Part shown: piece after piece, positions 11,116 through 22,617 of the stretch | How the letters are laid out: each line of letters opens with the position of its first letter | Numbering within the stretch: position 1 is the first letter of the stretch | DNA from: Lophius americanus | Taxonomy: Eukaryota; Chordata; Actinopteri; Lophiiformes; Lophiidae | DNA: 64,000 bases | Direction of reading: 5' to 3' | Assembly (NCBI GenBank): GCA_037951165.1 | Contig: JBBDHG010000008.1 | Span: 8,490,001 to 8,554,000, forward strand | Notes under the pieces: model-generated | Told to the model about the DNA's origin: nothing | Database searches by the model: none | The model's input: only the letters and a program-made list of their open reading frames with translations | Translations under genes and position numbers: made by a program

Positions 11116-11243
11116 CCTCTTTTAAAAATTACAAGGTTGGCTTATTGAGTTGGTTGGAAAGATTTTTAGAAAAGAATAGACCACAAAATGTTTTATTCTG
11201 TTTGATTGCACAGAACCAGGACTGATCAGTGAATCGACTTTTA

Positions 11244-11808
11244 GATGTTAGCAAAGTCTAAGCGCAAGTAAAACACTGCATTGGGCGATATACCCCTGCA
11301 ATTCAAATCTTGATGCACGAGTGTGACTCTGTTTGGTGCTGTTTAGTTGTGATGAATCATTATTGTTTGTCTTATGTTCCTTAAATGTGTTTGTTTACAA
11401 ATAGTATTGCTTAAAATGTTATGCAGTTATTTCCCTCTAAAGGAATAGCAAAAGAAAAGTATTTGAACTGAAATATTTCACAAAGATCTTTAGATTTTAC
11501 AGATTTTACAGGCTGTATCACCTTCAGCAGAGACCCGAACATTTATTGAACCACGGACTGGTTTATTAAAATTATAAGAAAGTTTTTATTCGATTTGAAA
11601 TAACTTTGAAAAATTAACTAACTTTGAAAAGCGGTCTAGCCCTGCTGAGCAGCTCCTGCGGAGCATTGTAGGCTTTCAGGACCTTGCTCAAGGGTGCCTC
11701 AGTGATGTAGGTACTGAACTCACTCTCCTAAATATGATTCAACCTGCCTCCCTAAGATTTGAAGCAGTGAGTCACACTTCTCTAACCATCATCAGAACCA
11801 ACCATGAT
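11244..11808 (+). repeat. Family D, copy 1
   Basis: Collinear with 15269-15849 over its whole length. Shared landmarks are GATGTTAGCA, GATTTTACAGG with a following ATCACC, CATTTATTGAACCACGGACT versus CTTTATTGCACCATAGACTG, CTTGCTCAAGGGTGCCTCAG versus CATGCTCAAGGGCACCTCAA, and GTGAGTCACACTTCTCTAAC versus GTGAGTCACACTCCTCTACC. The last ~120 bp resemble a tRNA-derived SINE in reverse (CTTGCTCAAGGGCACCTCAG is a common SINE body word in fish), so the unit may be a composite. Confidence 0.7.
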
Positions 11809-11869
11809 TTGGCAGATGTACTGTAGGTGCTCTACTGGGTTCTATTCTCTTGTCTGTCAATGCTCATAA

Positions 11870-12065
11870 AAGAGGGAAAAAAATCTTGGATCGTTCCGTT
11901 TCCCAAGATCCGCAACACAATTCAATGGTTTCTCTCTTGGCCCAACTCCAAAATTTCTACCCAGTTTCTTTGATACCCGTCAAAGAGATGTTGTACAATC
12001 CCGATTAACCCACCAAACAAACAGTCCAACCTACCAAAGGACCAGGGTGAAAACATAAAATCCAT
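11870..12065 (-). repeat. Family X copy, reverse orientation
   Basis: On the minus strand this reads GGATTTTATGTTTTCACCCT, GGTTGGACTGTTTGTTTGGT, GGGATTGTACAACATCTCTT, then GAAACCATTGAATTGTGTTG and CGGATCTTGGGAAACGGAAC. That is the standard order for family X and the most complete reverse copy in the window. Confidence 0.65.
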
Positions 12066-13660
12066 TATTGAGGCAAGAGGAGGAGGCAAGGAAAAATTAC
12101 AAATTGAACCATTTAACTAATCAACCTACTCAGTCAATAGATCCAGCATACAGCACTGTGTTCTTTTTATCGTGGGCATCATGAAAAGGGAGTTTGAGTC
12201 ATTGCTGGAGAGTCACCATTTCATGGCAACAACAGGCCGGACAGACGGAGAGAGACTTCGGGCCTCAGCGCCTCTTTTCTCACGGAAATCTGTCTTTAAA
12301 GCAGCCAAACACTTTCAAGCAGGTAGAAATGCCCCAGAGGCTTCCCTGCCTTCTTATATTCTCTACGGTGTCCCACTCTCAGAGGCTTTGGAGACGGTGT
12401 ACGCTTATGTAGAGTTCCCAACACTGTGTCAAGGTTGTGTTGAAAGGGTTCTTTGTGTCAGTTCCATCTCCACCTAACTGAAGAGAGAATCTCTAGAGCA
12501 GAGAGAGACTGACTGAAAACTTTGAACATCTCACTTTTCGACTTTAGCTTTTATAGATTGCCTTAATTGAGATTTTTGTTTTTCACCAGCTCCGTTATTA
12601 GTGTAACACTTTCTCCAGGTTAAGATTGTGATGTCAAAAGAAGAAGTCCCAAAAGGGCTTCATTGAAAGCTACTTCCCTTAAAAGTCACTTAGATCTCTG
12701 CAAAACCAGTTAGTCCACAAATTGGTTTTATTTAAGAAATAAAGAAATCAGTTATGGGAAAGCCGGTATTATATACAGGGAGGACAATGAAAGGGAAAGA
12801 TACATTCCTACCCTTCCCTGGTTTCTGTCATCCATCATCAGTTGTTGTCTCTGTACCTGGCTGAGCAGAGCTGAACTGCTGCCAGCTCTGGCACCATGCT
12901 GACCTCCGAGTCGCTAACTTTTTCTTAAACAAAACAAAACAAAGGAAAGCACAACAAACACCAGAACGCTGTGACTGCATACAGAGCAGCACAGGGTATG
13001 AGGTATAATTGTGGGTGTCCTTGAAGGAGAAACACATATTTATCATTTTTCCCAGTGTTTATAAGAGTGGTGTAGGAGAGTATTTAGATATTGTTCATTA
13101 TCTTTTTGCAGACTAAAGAGAAAAATAGAAAAGTGGAGGTGTTTGTGATAAGAAACTCTTTTTTTCATCAACTTTGGGAAAGCCAGACTGCCGGCACGTT
13201 TATGATATTCATCTGAGCTTTTACTTTGCACTTTCCGGTGTTACATTTCCTTTTTTCTTTTATTAAATCCAACCAGCGGATGGCCTTTTGTCCTTGTGTT
13301 TAACAAGTCTGAGCGGAAAAACAAAATCAACAGCATTTAGATTGTTAGTGGTCTGTTTGATGTCTTGTCCTCTGGAAATTCTTGAGCGTATCTCTGGTGG
13401 CGTGTCCTCCTCTTTGAACGAGGCGATGCAGAGTTTGCATTCACACTTTCGTTCAGGTTTAATCAGTAAACAGCAGGGACAGCAGTCTAGATCTCTTTAT
13501 CAAACACTTCATGGTATATTTCTGCTCAGAGGTGCAGTCTGTAAAAGTTTGGGATAACACTTAAGATAAGTGGGTTATAATTTTCATATCTGTTTCTTTA
13601 AAGTTTGTAATCAACTGATAAAGAAAAAACAATATATAAGTTTGGAAAAAGCTCTTTATA
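12066..13660. other. Unique non-coding stretch
   Basis: A 101-residue plus-strand frame (12172-12477) lies in complex sequence, but its translation has no recognisable domain, an overlapping frame is also open, and no promoter or splice context stands out. 12830-13050 and 13280-13560 hold further chance-length frames. No repeat was recognised. Confidence 0.4.
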
Positions 13661-13663
13661 TCT

Positions 13664-13775
13664 TCGTAGGGAGAGGGTCCTCCTCCTTGGAGGTCACCAT
13701 TGTGTGCTGCCATAGTCTAGCTGTTAACTGAATGGACAAACTGATTGCTGACTCTAGAAAAGAATTTTAACTTGT
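13664..13775 (+). repeat. Dispersed teleost-type repeat fragment
   Basis: GGGTCCTCCTCCTTGGAGGT, TGCTGCCATAGTCTAGC, GAATGGACAAACTGATTGCT and GACTCTAGAAAAG follow the order of a common fish repeat in which an 'ACAGTAGCCC...GGACAAACTAAACACTGGCTCTAGAGAGGG'-like segment (quoted from memory, family name unknown to me) follows a GTCCTCTTCC head. Confidence 0.5.
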
Positions 13776-14079
13776 TTGTAGGTGACTATTAATGTTCTTA
13801 AAAAGACGGGGATATCATGGAATCGTCGTTGCCTCAATTGTTCAGCCGCAGATCCTCAATGTTATCGCCGTGAATCTAAAACTATTTCTTCATTATCATT
13901 TTCGACTTTGAAATTTCCTCACATAAACTTTAAAGCAAGGAAAAACTGGATTGATTGATTTATTTCAAATCAATTTGGGCCATAATCAGGCCAGTCCGCC
14001 CAACTTCAACTTGGCGGCTGACCGAAAGCCACACAGTGCCGAATGCTCACTCCATTTCTGACAGTAGGGAGCTTAACTG

Positions 14080-15100
14080 CAATATTGTCAGACTATAATT
14101 TCTCAACTTTTGGTTCAGTACACCAAACCTGGTGCATATGAATTGACATGAGGAGATATATCTTCTATACATTGTGATTAACTATAATAGTTTATATTTT
14201 ACACACTATGAGGAGCTTTTGATGAAGCAACACAGTTTTTCAGATATGTCTTCCCAACCATTGGTTTCATTTAGTCCAATTTTGATGCATATGAATCATC
14301 TTGAGGAGATTTATCTTGTAAATATTGGATTTTACTCGAGTAGTTTATTTTTTACACGCATTTTTTTTTTTACGGACATAAATCAATAAATATTTCATGG
14401 ATCATTTTTTAATTTATACCTAAATAGACCTCAGTGCAAGGAAGAACTGTATTGACTTTTGGATAGGTTGGTTGTATAATGGTGACATGAGGGGGCTCTT
14501 TGTCACCAAAAGTTTTTGGGCCAAAAATTTTAAAGGATTGGTCCGATTTTGTTAATATTTGGTTCATATGGTTCATACTCAAGGAAGTATATGTTATTTA
14601 CATCATATTTTATTCGAAAAGTTCATATTTTACTCAATAGTGCTCTCTCTCCCAAACACAGTTTTTTCCGGATATACCTCAATAACTTTCATGGATCATT
14701 TTCAAACTTTAGACCCCTATAGACCTCATTGCGAGGAAGAACTGTGTTGACTTTTGGATAGGTGGGTTGTAATTTTGACATTAGAGGGAGCTTTATTTCC
14801 AAAAGTTTCCCGGTATAATTTCTCAACTTTTGGTCTGATTTAGTACAAATTTGGTGCATATGAATCGACTCGAGGAGATTCATCTTTTAAATATCCTATT
14901 TATCTCAAGTAGTTCATGTTTTACTAAGGGGAGCATTTTTCGGACATATGTTCCTAATTGTTGGGCATATTTCGGTTCATTTGAAATGACGCGAGGATAT
15001 CTATCTATAACCCTGTTATATTGTTATAGTACATATTTCACTCACTATGAAGAGCTTTTCACTGAAAATATTGTGGATGTAATTTTACATTTAATTTGAG
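14080..15100 (+). repeat. Decayed satellite-like array (family S, units A and B)
   Basis: Unit A is marked by GGTGCATATGAAT...GAGGAGAT...ATCT...AAATAT...TTCATATTTTACTC, anchored near 14132, 14284, 14561, 14853 and 14973. Unit B starts CATGGATCATTTT, contains GACCTCAGTGCAAGGAAGAA and TTGACTTTTGGATAGGT, and occurs at 14396-14515 and 14690-14815. The order is A A B A B A A, with short A-to-A spacings of ~120-150 bp and A-B-A spacings of ~280-290 bp. Diverged units argue for an old array. Single units occur at 1452 and, inverted, at 32745. Confidence 0.75.
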
Positions 15101-15268
15101 GACTTCAATCAGGGGGACAGCTTAGACAATGAAGGGGATTAGGGACTTTTTCGGGGATATAACCTTACGGTCACGGACAAAAGCATAGGTCTAGTTTGCC
15201 ATTTAAAAAATTGCTAAATCTAATCTGAATCGGGATTGTCAGCATTTAGAGGGATTTTAGGTACTTGT

Positions 15269-15849
15269 GGATGTTAGCAGGGTCTGAGCATGAGAAAAAC
15301 ATACAGGTTAGCACAAAACAAATACCAGATGTTTATACACAGGTGTAACTCATCAACTCCTCTATTGTTAAGTTGTGTAAAATAGTCATACTTAGTACTA
15401 TGTTATTCAATTGTGTGTGTTTACCTATAGTAAAGCTTTATTATATATTTTGTATCTGTTTAAATACAGCCACATACAATTCTTAAACCAAAATACTTTT
15501 TTTTTCACCTAAGGTTGCCAAAAAAAGGATCAGATTTTACAGGTTAAATCACCTACCGGAGGGGTCCATAACCTTTATTGCACCATAGACTGGTTTGAAA
15601 TTCTATTATCATCATATCCATTACATTAAATTTGAAATTGCTTTGAAATTTTTTAAAGTGTTCCAACCCTACCGAGCAGCTTCACTGGAGCCTTGTGGGG
15701 CGTTCAGGTCCATGCTCAAGGGCACCTCAATGAAGGAGGTAATGAAGAAGAACTTGCTTTCCTTACTATGATTCATCTTTCCAGTCTCGGGTTGGAACCA
15801 GTGAGTCACACTCCTCTACCCGTCATCAGCACCAACCATTACCGACCCA
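15269..15849 (+). repeat. Family D, copy 2
   Basis: Collinear partner of 11244-11808, offset by about 4.03 kb with few length differences (offset 4025 at GATGTTAGC, about 4033 at GTGAGTCACAC). Divergence is substantial. Either two insertions of one old dispersed element or a local duplication. Confidence 0.7.
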
Positions 15850-16570
15850 ATCTTTCCCTTCACTTAAGATCGTGAATGAGCAAATTCTTCAGCTAATGGC
15901 AGCGTTATTGTTAATGACCCTTTAGTTTGGAATATAGTAAGAACAAATGTGTTCATCACAATTGAACCTCCAACCAAGTGACACATTTTATATTATATTA
16001 TTATACTATATATTACTATAGTATATTTCAATTTTCTGAACCTCTGTTTTTACATAAATCCATGATTTAGCAGCTTCCCTGTCAGTTATTCAGACATTAA
16101 ATCACAAACATTATTCAATGTTCAATATTAAGATTTTACAGCTCTAATAATGTATTTTAGCGACATTTCTCACGCATACAGCCAGGCTGACAATATACTA
16201 GTAATATATAAATAATGTTATAATATTTTGTATGTAATAGAATAGTAATATATACCAAATTCATATGTATAACAGTTATACAATATATTTACTATAGCTA
16301 TATTTTGAAATTCACAGCAAAAACTATGTTAATTCTGCACTTACAGAATTTGTACTTTTAAAGTGCCATATTGGTCCATGCCACATGGAGTTTAAATTAA
16401 AAATTTGATAGTGTTTAACACTTTAAACAAAGACTGAGTTGCAGTAAGCTTTCAAAACAATATTATGTAGGTTCAAAGGTTATCATCAACGGTGTATTTT
16501 TTAACTGCCTGAATCTTGGTATTGATAATCATTTTAAAGAAATCCTGTGTGTACCCTCAAGCAAGGTCCA
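15850..16570. other. AT-rich non-coding stretch
   Basis: Strongly AT-rich with many TATAT/ATATTA words between 15980 and 16330, no coding frame and no defined repeat unit. Confidence 0.6.
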
Positions 16571-16574
16571 TAGT

Positions 16575-16690
16575 GCTACCAGCTTACCCAGCCACATCTA
16601 ATGCCGGTCCCAAGGTCGGATAAATGGGATGGTTGTGTCAGGAAGGGCATCCAATGTATAAAAAAAAAAATCGCGTTGTTGGTGTCTCAC
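16575..16690 (+). mobile_element. LINE/SINE-type repeat fragment with GTCAGGAAGGGCATCC word
   Basis: Contains TGCCGGTCCCAAGGTCGGAT, AAATGGGATGGTTGTGTCAG and GAAGGGCATCCAATGTATAA, the standard order of a very common fish retroelement 3' region. A second copy is at 58025-58125. The clade is not determinable from this piece. Confidence 0.65.
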
Positions 16691-16746
16691 ATACAAACCA
16701 GTGAAGAATGACTCCAAAACTTTCCCAGCCTTCATTTTTCATGAGG

Positions 16747-16766
16747 TAGGGTTAGGGTTAGGGTTA
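16747..16766 (+). repeat. Short interstitial telomeric repeat
   Basis: Three TAGGGT units plus TA, flanked on the right by AATAATAATAATT. It lies in forward (G-rich on plus) orientation. Confidence 0.9.
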
Positions 16767-16769
16767 ATA

Positions 16770-17339
16770 ATAATAATTAAGGTAATAATAATTAACTCCA
16801 TCACTGAGTACCATTTAAATCTGGATGTGTCATAATGACACTTATTGTGGTGAAAATTAACTCTGAAATGTTTAACACTGAAGTTTGAACTCTTTAATTC
16901 TTCCTGTGTAACTAGTCTGGTAAGTCTTAAATAAATGTATTTCTTTGTGTCGATTAATTAATGTATACCTTATTTTGTTTTGCCGAAATAATGAAAAGTG
17001 TTTTATACAAAATACTTTTTTAAGAATGAACCAGATAAAATTCCTTTTTATTGCTAATTATTGCTATAGCATAGGAAATAGATTTTTTTAGATGTCTTGA
17101 TATTATTAAATAATTCTTCTCACAAATGGCCACGATATATACAGATCCATCAGGCATTGGTGCCAAGATCTTCACCGTCTGCACCTTCATCATCTGTCAC
17201 CTCCCCAGGCTACAGACTCACCTGAAAATGCGCTGATCGTCAGCTGTCACCTTTCTTTCTCTCCCCCTAAATCTTATCCCCTGCTAAATTTACATACGCT
17301 ATCCGCCTCGGAGCCTTGTGTAACCTGGCTTTGATTCAG
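16770..17339. other. Unique non-coding stretch
   Basis: AT-rich to 17100. 17120-17340 becomes complex and balanced (CATCATCTGTCACCTCCCCA, GCTGATCGTCAGCTGTCACC), resembling a constrained element, but without data on conservation. No exon pair identified. Confidence 0.4.
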
Positions 17340-17780
17340 CGATGTTGTGACCCACTTCCCAGATCAATGACATCTGGAGGAAGGGGAGGAGGTGGTGGCA
17401 GGGAGGAGGGGGGGAGGGGACGGAGGTCGCAGGGAGGTTCTGATGATGTCTTACAAACGTGCCCCGCGGGAGACAACCTCTGGAGCAGGTAGCATGGAGG
17501 AGGCGCTAAGCGAGGACGACGTCCAACTGTGTGTTTCATTATGAGCAGATGCTGCCGCGGAGGAGGAGTCAGGAGGGCAGAACTAAAGAGGAGGAAAAGG
17601 ACAGTAGGGAAGAGGAAAATTAAAAATGAGATATGAAAAAAAAGAAAGTAGGAGAAAGCCAGGAAGATAAGGTAGGAAGGATGAGAGCAGTCAAAGAGGA
17701 TATGAGGAAGAAAAAACACAAGGACGTTTAGGAGTTTAAGGACGAGCAGAAGAAGATGAGGAGGAAAGCATCAGATTACG
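17340..17780 (+). repeat. Purine-rich low-complexity tract
   Basis: GGAGGAAGGGGAGGAGGTGG at the left and AAGAGGAGGAAAAGGACAGT to the right, interrupted at 17440-17560 by more complex CpG-containing sequence (GTGCCCCGCGGGAGACAACC). The long minus-strand frame over it encodes only a low-complexity Pro/Phe/Leu product and is not considered a gene. Confidence 0.7.
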
Positions 17781-19239
17781 ATAATTTCACACACGCCCGA
17801 TCTAATGCAAGTTCATGGCAAGCTGCAGCCGAACAGCCGAAACTAAAGTTAGTGTGTATTTGTACCTCCAGGCTTAGTACAGCACCTCTTTCATAATCCA
17901 CACACTCTGACTCAGTTACAACATTACGACCTTATAAAATATTACGTTGTTGGTGAGGCGATGTCGGGCGGTGAACTCACCAGAAATGTTACGTTAATCA
18001 ATCAACCGACGTAACTTGAATAGGCAGAAACTCCTCATCACGCGCTTTTATTCTGAAACCCAGAACATCTTTAATGTTTTTCCGCACTTTTTAATTTGCT
18101 CACAGCGTCGGTTTATCTTCTTGGAGGTGTTTGTGGAGTTTGTTTTATATTACTTCCCCACATAATTCTTTGAGAGTTTTCATTAAAAACATAATGCTGT
18201 GGTCTAGATAATTAAATTCCAGCTAATTCCAGGTATCATTCCGAAACACACTTTAATGCAAGCGGTTGCCTTTGCAGATGTCTTTCCCCAAGGACTTAGA
18301 GTACCCCCCTGCAAAGGAATGACATCTCATTCAGAGAAGCCTTCTTCTTGTCTACTTGCAGCATTTTCTTTCTGGTTAGCCGTGTTTTTCGAATCTATTC
18401 GGAAACAGGCTGTCCATATTAAACCACCTATTGACAGACAGTATTTGTGCCACATTAGTTTTGCTTTCAGGTTCAAGAGTTATTTCTTGACTTATTAATC
18501 GAATTTAACGAGCTGGACTTTTTTTTCTTATCTTTGGGTGTTCAGGTGTGAGCTGCAGGTATAAGTGTTGGTTCTGTATCCCTGCATAACTGCTTGGGGC
18601 TACCAGGGCGTCACCTTGATGGCCATTTAAAGTACCACAGTAAAGAGCTTGATGGTTTTTATTTATAAACATACATTTGTACTTGTAAAGGATTTTACCC
18701 TCACAAAAGATCAAAAATACTAACTTTAAAGGGAAATTGTAAAGGATTGAGAAGATAACATATCCAAGTAGTTTGACTATATTTGAACTTCTTTACATTT
18801 ATTTATACTCATTAATCGTTTCTTTCCCTCTCACATTTCAAACTGTAACTATTTTTGAAAAACAAAAAGTATTAGCAACATGCTTTTTCCACAGATTTAA
18901 TGTTAATTATAATTACGAACATGCTCAGATAAAAATTTTAATAATAGATTGAACATTTAAGTCCATTTCTGTCATTGCAGTAAACTCAATATATTTGCCT
19001 GTCTGTATGAAACAATTACACGTATCATGATGAGTGCTAAATTTAAGTGCAACTGAATGAGTTCAGTTCTTTATAAATTTTCGGCAGATCTAAGAATTCA
19101 TTTAGCATTATTGTGGCTCTGCAAATGGCTCCTACCTTTTTTAATGAGCTTCTTTTTTTGAACATGATTTTTTTCAGCCAGCTTTTAATTAATATTTAAT
19201 GAGCTTTTTTCCCCTCATTGATGAAAAATTTTGCATGGA
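17781..19239. other. Unique non-coding stretch
   Basis: No repeat or exon recognised. 18160-18300 and 19080-19240 carry several homeodomain-type words (ATAATTAAATTCCAGCTAAT, TTTTAATTAATATTTAATGA) that could mark regulatory DNA. Confidence 0.4.
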
Positions 19240-19279
19240 ATGTGTTTTGCTGCGTTGCGTTACCTGAGGTGTAAGACGT

Positions 19280-19990
19280 CCGTATCTATCCTCTTGTAGG
19301 TGGAGCGTCGTCGAGCGCCGAGCAGAAGAGGGGGGCCAGACAATAAAGACTGCCTTAAGACAAAACTAAAGACACAAAGAGCATCTAAAGCTTCTTTTTT
19401 TCTTCTTCCAATTTACAAAAAGAAAACAGATTAAGACCTCAAGGTTTTTTCCTCTCTGATGCAGTTCTGAGGATTTTTTTCTCTTCCCTCCTTGCCTGTG
19501 GTTGTGAACTGTTTTTTTCTTTTTTTTTTTTCTTTTTTTTTTGCTTCTTGTAGCACATTCTTGGTACAAGTTTCCAACAAGGAAAATCAAATTAATAGCA
19601 GACGAAAAAAAAAAGAAAAATCTTTTTGGAGAAAATGATTTCCCCTTAATGACAAGGAACTACTCGTATTTGATTCTTCTGGGGACTTTTTTTCGGCTCC
19701 AGTAACCTTTGCTAGGCCATTTTCCCGGAGGTGGATTTGTATTTTTTTTTTTTGTCGACACTGCACTGTTCTCTTTGGATACAACCGAAGCCGAAGTGGA
19801 CTCGACCGATCGCAGTGGATTATCGACTCTCCACCTTTCATGGATTTTGGAGCTTTTTGCTCCGATCCCAGCTGTTTTTGGGAGTGAAAACTGTAGTTAC
19901 CTATTTGTTTTCCCAGGGTCACATTTTAAGGATGAATCAATCACTTTGACTTATGTTTTGTTTTTGGTAACCCTGGTGCCTGTAGTAGAT
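19280..19990 (+). promoter_or_regulatory. Candidate promoter / 5'-untranslated exon (plus strand)
   Basis: CpG is locally common in an otherwise CpG-poor region: GGAGCGTCGTCGAGCGCCGA near 19302 and ACCGAAGCCGAAGTGGACTC with CGACCGATCGCAGTGGATTA at 19785-19825. T-rich runs separate the two. A short frame begins at a good context (CTTTCATGGATTTTGGAGC, ATG at 19839) but stops after about 15 codons, so the stretch resembles a 5' UTR more than coding sequence. A CCAAT word (GGCCAATAGC) lies at about 20059. No donor site is convincing. Alternative: a CpG-bearing conserved element. Confidence 0.3.
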
Positions 19991-21124
19991 GATTGACAGT
20001 CAGGGTTCAGAGAGCAGGGTGAACAGCAGTTAATCAGCTGACACACTTCCTCTCACTGGCCAATAGCAACTATGGAGCGAACTGGCAGGAAGTGTGAAAA
20101 TACTCTATTTGATCTCCATTGTCTCTACTCAACCACCCCTCCCTACCTAAACAAGGCACAATTGAAGTAAAGTAAAAAAAAAAAAAAGGAAATATTTTCA
20201 TGTTCCTCTGTTGGCTCAAAGGGGTTTAGTCAAGCTTAGCACGAAGACTGGAATCATCTCCCTCAGAACTAAAGAAATACAGGAATAGACGTCTTCACAG
20301 TGTACTGTGTGTCAATATTTGTGTAATGATGCATTCACACCAAACGTAATTTGAGAATATGTGTTGCTGCACAAGCATCACTGTGCTCAGTTTATTTTTT
20401 GTCATCAATGATGAATGGAGTAAAACAAAATTGCTTAGAAATCCAAACGCCAAAGTGTGTGTTCACAACATTTTCCTGAGGCGCAGAGAGACATTTCTGG
20501 ATGTCCATATATAGCACTGGTAAATTTCCACATAAATATCCTACTGACATCCAGACAGGTGAGGTTTGGAGAATCTCAATGCTTGTAGGCTTTTAGCGTC
20601 ACAGCCGAGCAAAAACATTTAACCACAGTGAATTAATCTGTTCTTACGTCTTTCACGTCTTTGGCTTTGCACGTCAATTTGCCTCTTGAAAAGCTAAAAA
20701 GTTCATTGACAGTAAGCTAACTTGAACCAAACTTTTCAAATGCTGCACTGAGCTGTTAGCTCCCTTGACTAAGCGATTGGCTTAATTTAAACAAGCCTGT
20801 ACGGACGCACAATAGTAACTAGCTTATACAAACCCGAATTCCAGCTCTGCTCAATTTCAGCTGTTAATTTATTTGAATTAATGTTTTCCAAACTGAACTG
20901 AACTATAGTTTTGAAGCAACTATTTTAGCATCGGTCTTTTGCTCCACTTAGCTTTATTTCAGCCATGCTAACACTGTTTTTAGCTTTTATATTTTACGAG
21001 GTTCTTCCAGTCTTTGTGCTAAGCTCTATTACACTGGTATTATATGTAACTATACAATTATTGATATAATTATTAACTAAAAGAAAATGTTTGGACAGAT
21101 GAAGGAGGAAAGATTGCCGTACAT
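19991..21124. other. Unique non-coding stretch
   Basis: An A14 run near 20174 and a TATCTCC-type pyrimidine segment at 20110-20150. The rest is mixed AT-rich sequence without recognised features. It starts with ACACTTCCTCTCACTGGCCA, which might belong to the regulatory candidate to its left. Confidence 0.45.
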
Positions 21125-21126
21125 CT

Positions 21127-21181
21127 GTCTCTCTCTCTCTTTCTAGCTCTCTCTCTCTCTCTTTCTAGCTCTCTCTATCTA

Positions 21182-21240
<59 letters not shown>
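21127..21240 (+). repeat. CT microsatellite, 114 bp
   Basis: Nearly continuous CT dinucleotides with two interruptions by TTTCTAGCT and a short TATC run. The last ~55 bp are pure (CT)n. Confidence 0.97.
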
Positions 21241-21242
<2 letters not shown>

Positions 21243-22615
21243 TAGCACACTAACTAGCTAGCTTTCTGCTACTACTGCATATTTGAACCAAATCAGCTCT
21301 CCTTATCCTTCCCTTCTGCTCTCCTAGACAACTATCATCTACTTGTCAAACCCCGTTATCGCTGCAGTTAAAATCTCTCTCTAATTGTCAATCTCTTGAA
21401 GCTATAAACTCTCACTGATCTTGTGTATTTTCAGATAAATAAAGATGCGTAGGACTCAGCTGGTTGCATAGTTGGACAGCTTAGTAAGTTAATGTAAGCC
21501 TGGACTATTTGTATGTACTGTAAGTACAACAGTGTTTCTTCTGACATATAAAAGTATGTTTATGGGATATAACGTTGTAAAATGGTGTATGAGTTTGAAT
21601 ATTTGTAGTTATCACTGGTTCGCTGTAGAAATTGAACAGAGCAGCTAAGGGACCCGCTGCTGAACCTGTGAATGTACTTTGTATTCAGAGGTTTTTATTA
21701 CAATAAACAAGTGCTGATATCAGACATGGTGCCACTTCATCTTCTCTTTCAAACATATGTTGGGACGATTGGCAGGGCGTTCCGAAGGAATTTCATTCTG
21801 GTTAAAGACATCCACACTAGAGCTTGAATCTTGAAGGAAGTCCGCCTGAAAACTAAAAGTCGTGCATTATTTACATGTATTTTATGGATTTCTCAGCAGA
21901 TGAAAAAGAAAATCCAAAGAAACAACAAGAAGTAATAAATATAAAATATATCACTCTATATTCAATGTTTGTACATAATCATTCAAATCTCATTATGGTC
22001 CCAACATGTTAACTTAAATTTGCTTTTTTAAGGTGAATGCATTCATCAGCAACGGTTCTATCTTAGCGTCGTGATAAAATCATGTAAAGAGTTCATTTCA
22101 ACCAAAACCTGAAAAGTTGAATTCAACTTTTGAAAACGAACACATTCTGAAGAAATTACGCGCCTGAGATGATTTTTCAACGTGTGAAACACAGTTTCAC
22201 AGAATTAGTGCGGTATTTGAGTAAAACATTAGGTAGGTGTTTGAAATCACATTTGGTCAAATCATTTTATTAATCAGAATGTTGCCTGTCCCACTAGTTT
22301 CACCAAATCGAAAAAGGAATCATCTTCTACATATGAAATTTAAGTGTATGTTTGCATATGGAACAATAAATTAAATCACAATATGAACTAGCATAACAAC
22401 AATTTTTTTAATTAATTATATATAAATATACATACAGGATCCTGCCAGATTAGGGATGAGGAAAAGTAACATTTACAGCACATTTCTGTAACGTCTTTCT
22501 GTAAAGACATTCATCAAAAAAAAATTACAAAATGTGAAGGCATATCTATATTATTATATATTATGTCTTCATTTTTAGTTACCGTTAGAATACCTATAAG
22601 TTGGACATGCTGTAA
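21241..22615. other. Unique AT-rich non-coding stretch
   Basis: No exon or repeat recognised. A small stem GTCTTTCTGTAAAGAC lies near 22492. A polyadenylation-like AATAAA word at 21702 has no transcript context. Confidence 0.5.
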
Positions 22616-22617
22616 TG

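Noticed and set aside
12172..12477. 101-residue plus-strand frame beginning MGIMKREFESLLES
   Set aside because: No recognisable domain, a second phase is also open, and no splice or promoter context. Composition does not separate it from flanking non-coding DNA.
14080..15100. CRISPR array
   Set aside because: Units are diverged, unequally spaced and long (100-150 bp); the genome is vertebrate-like.
17336..17719. 127-residue minus frame rich in Pro, Leu and Phe
   Set aside because: Results from the purine-rich tract on the opposite strand, which lacks stop codons by composition.
21127..21240. CRISPR-like or regulatory array in the CT tract
   Set aside because: It is a simple dinucleotide microsatellite; no repeat-spacer structure.
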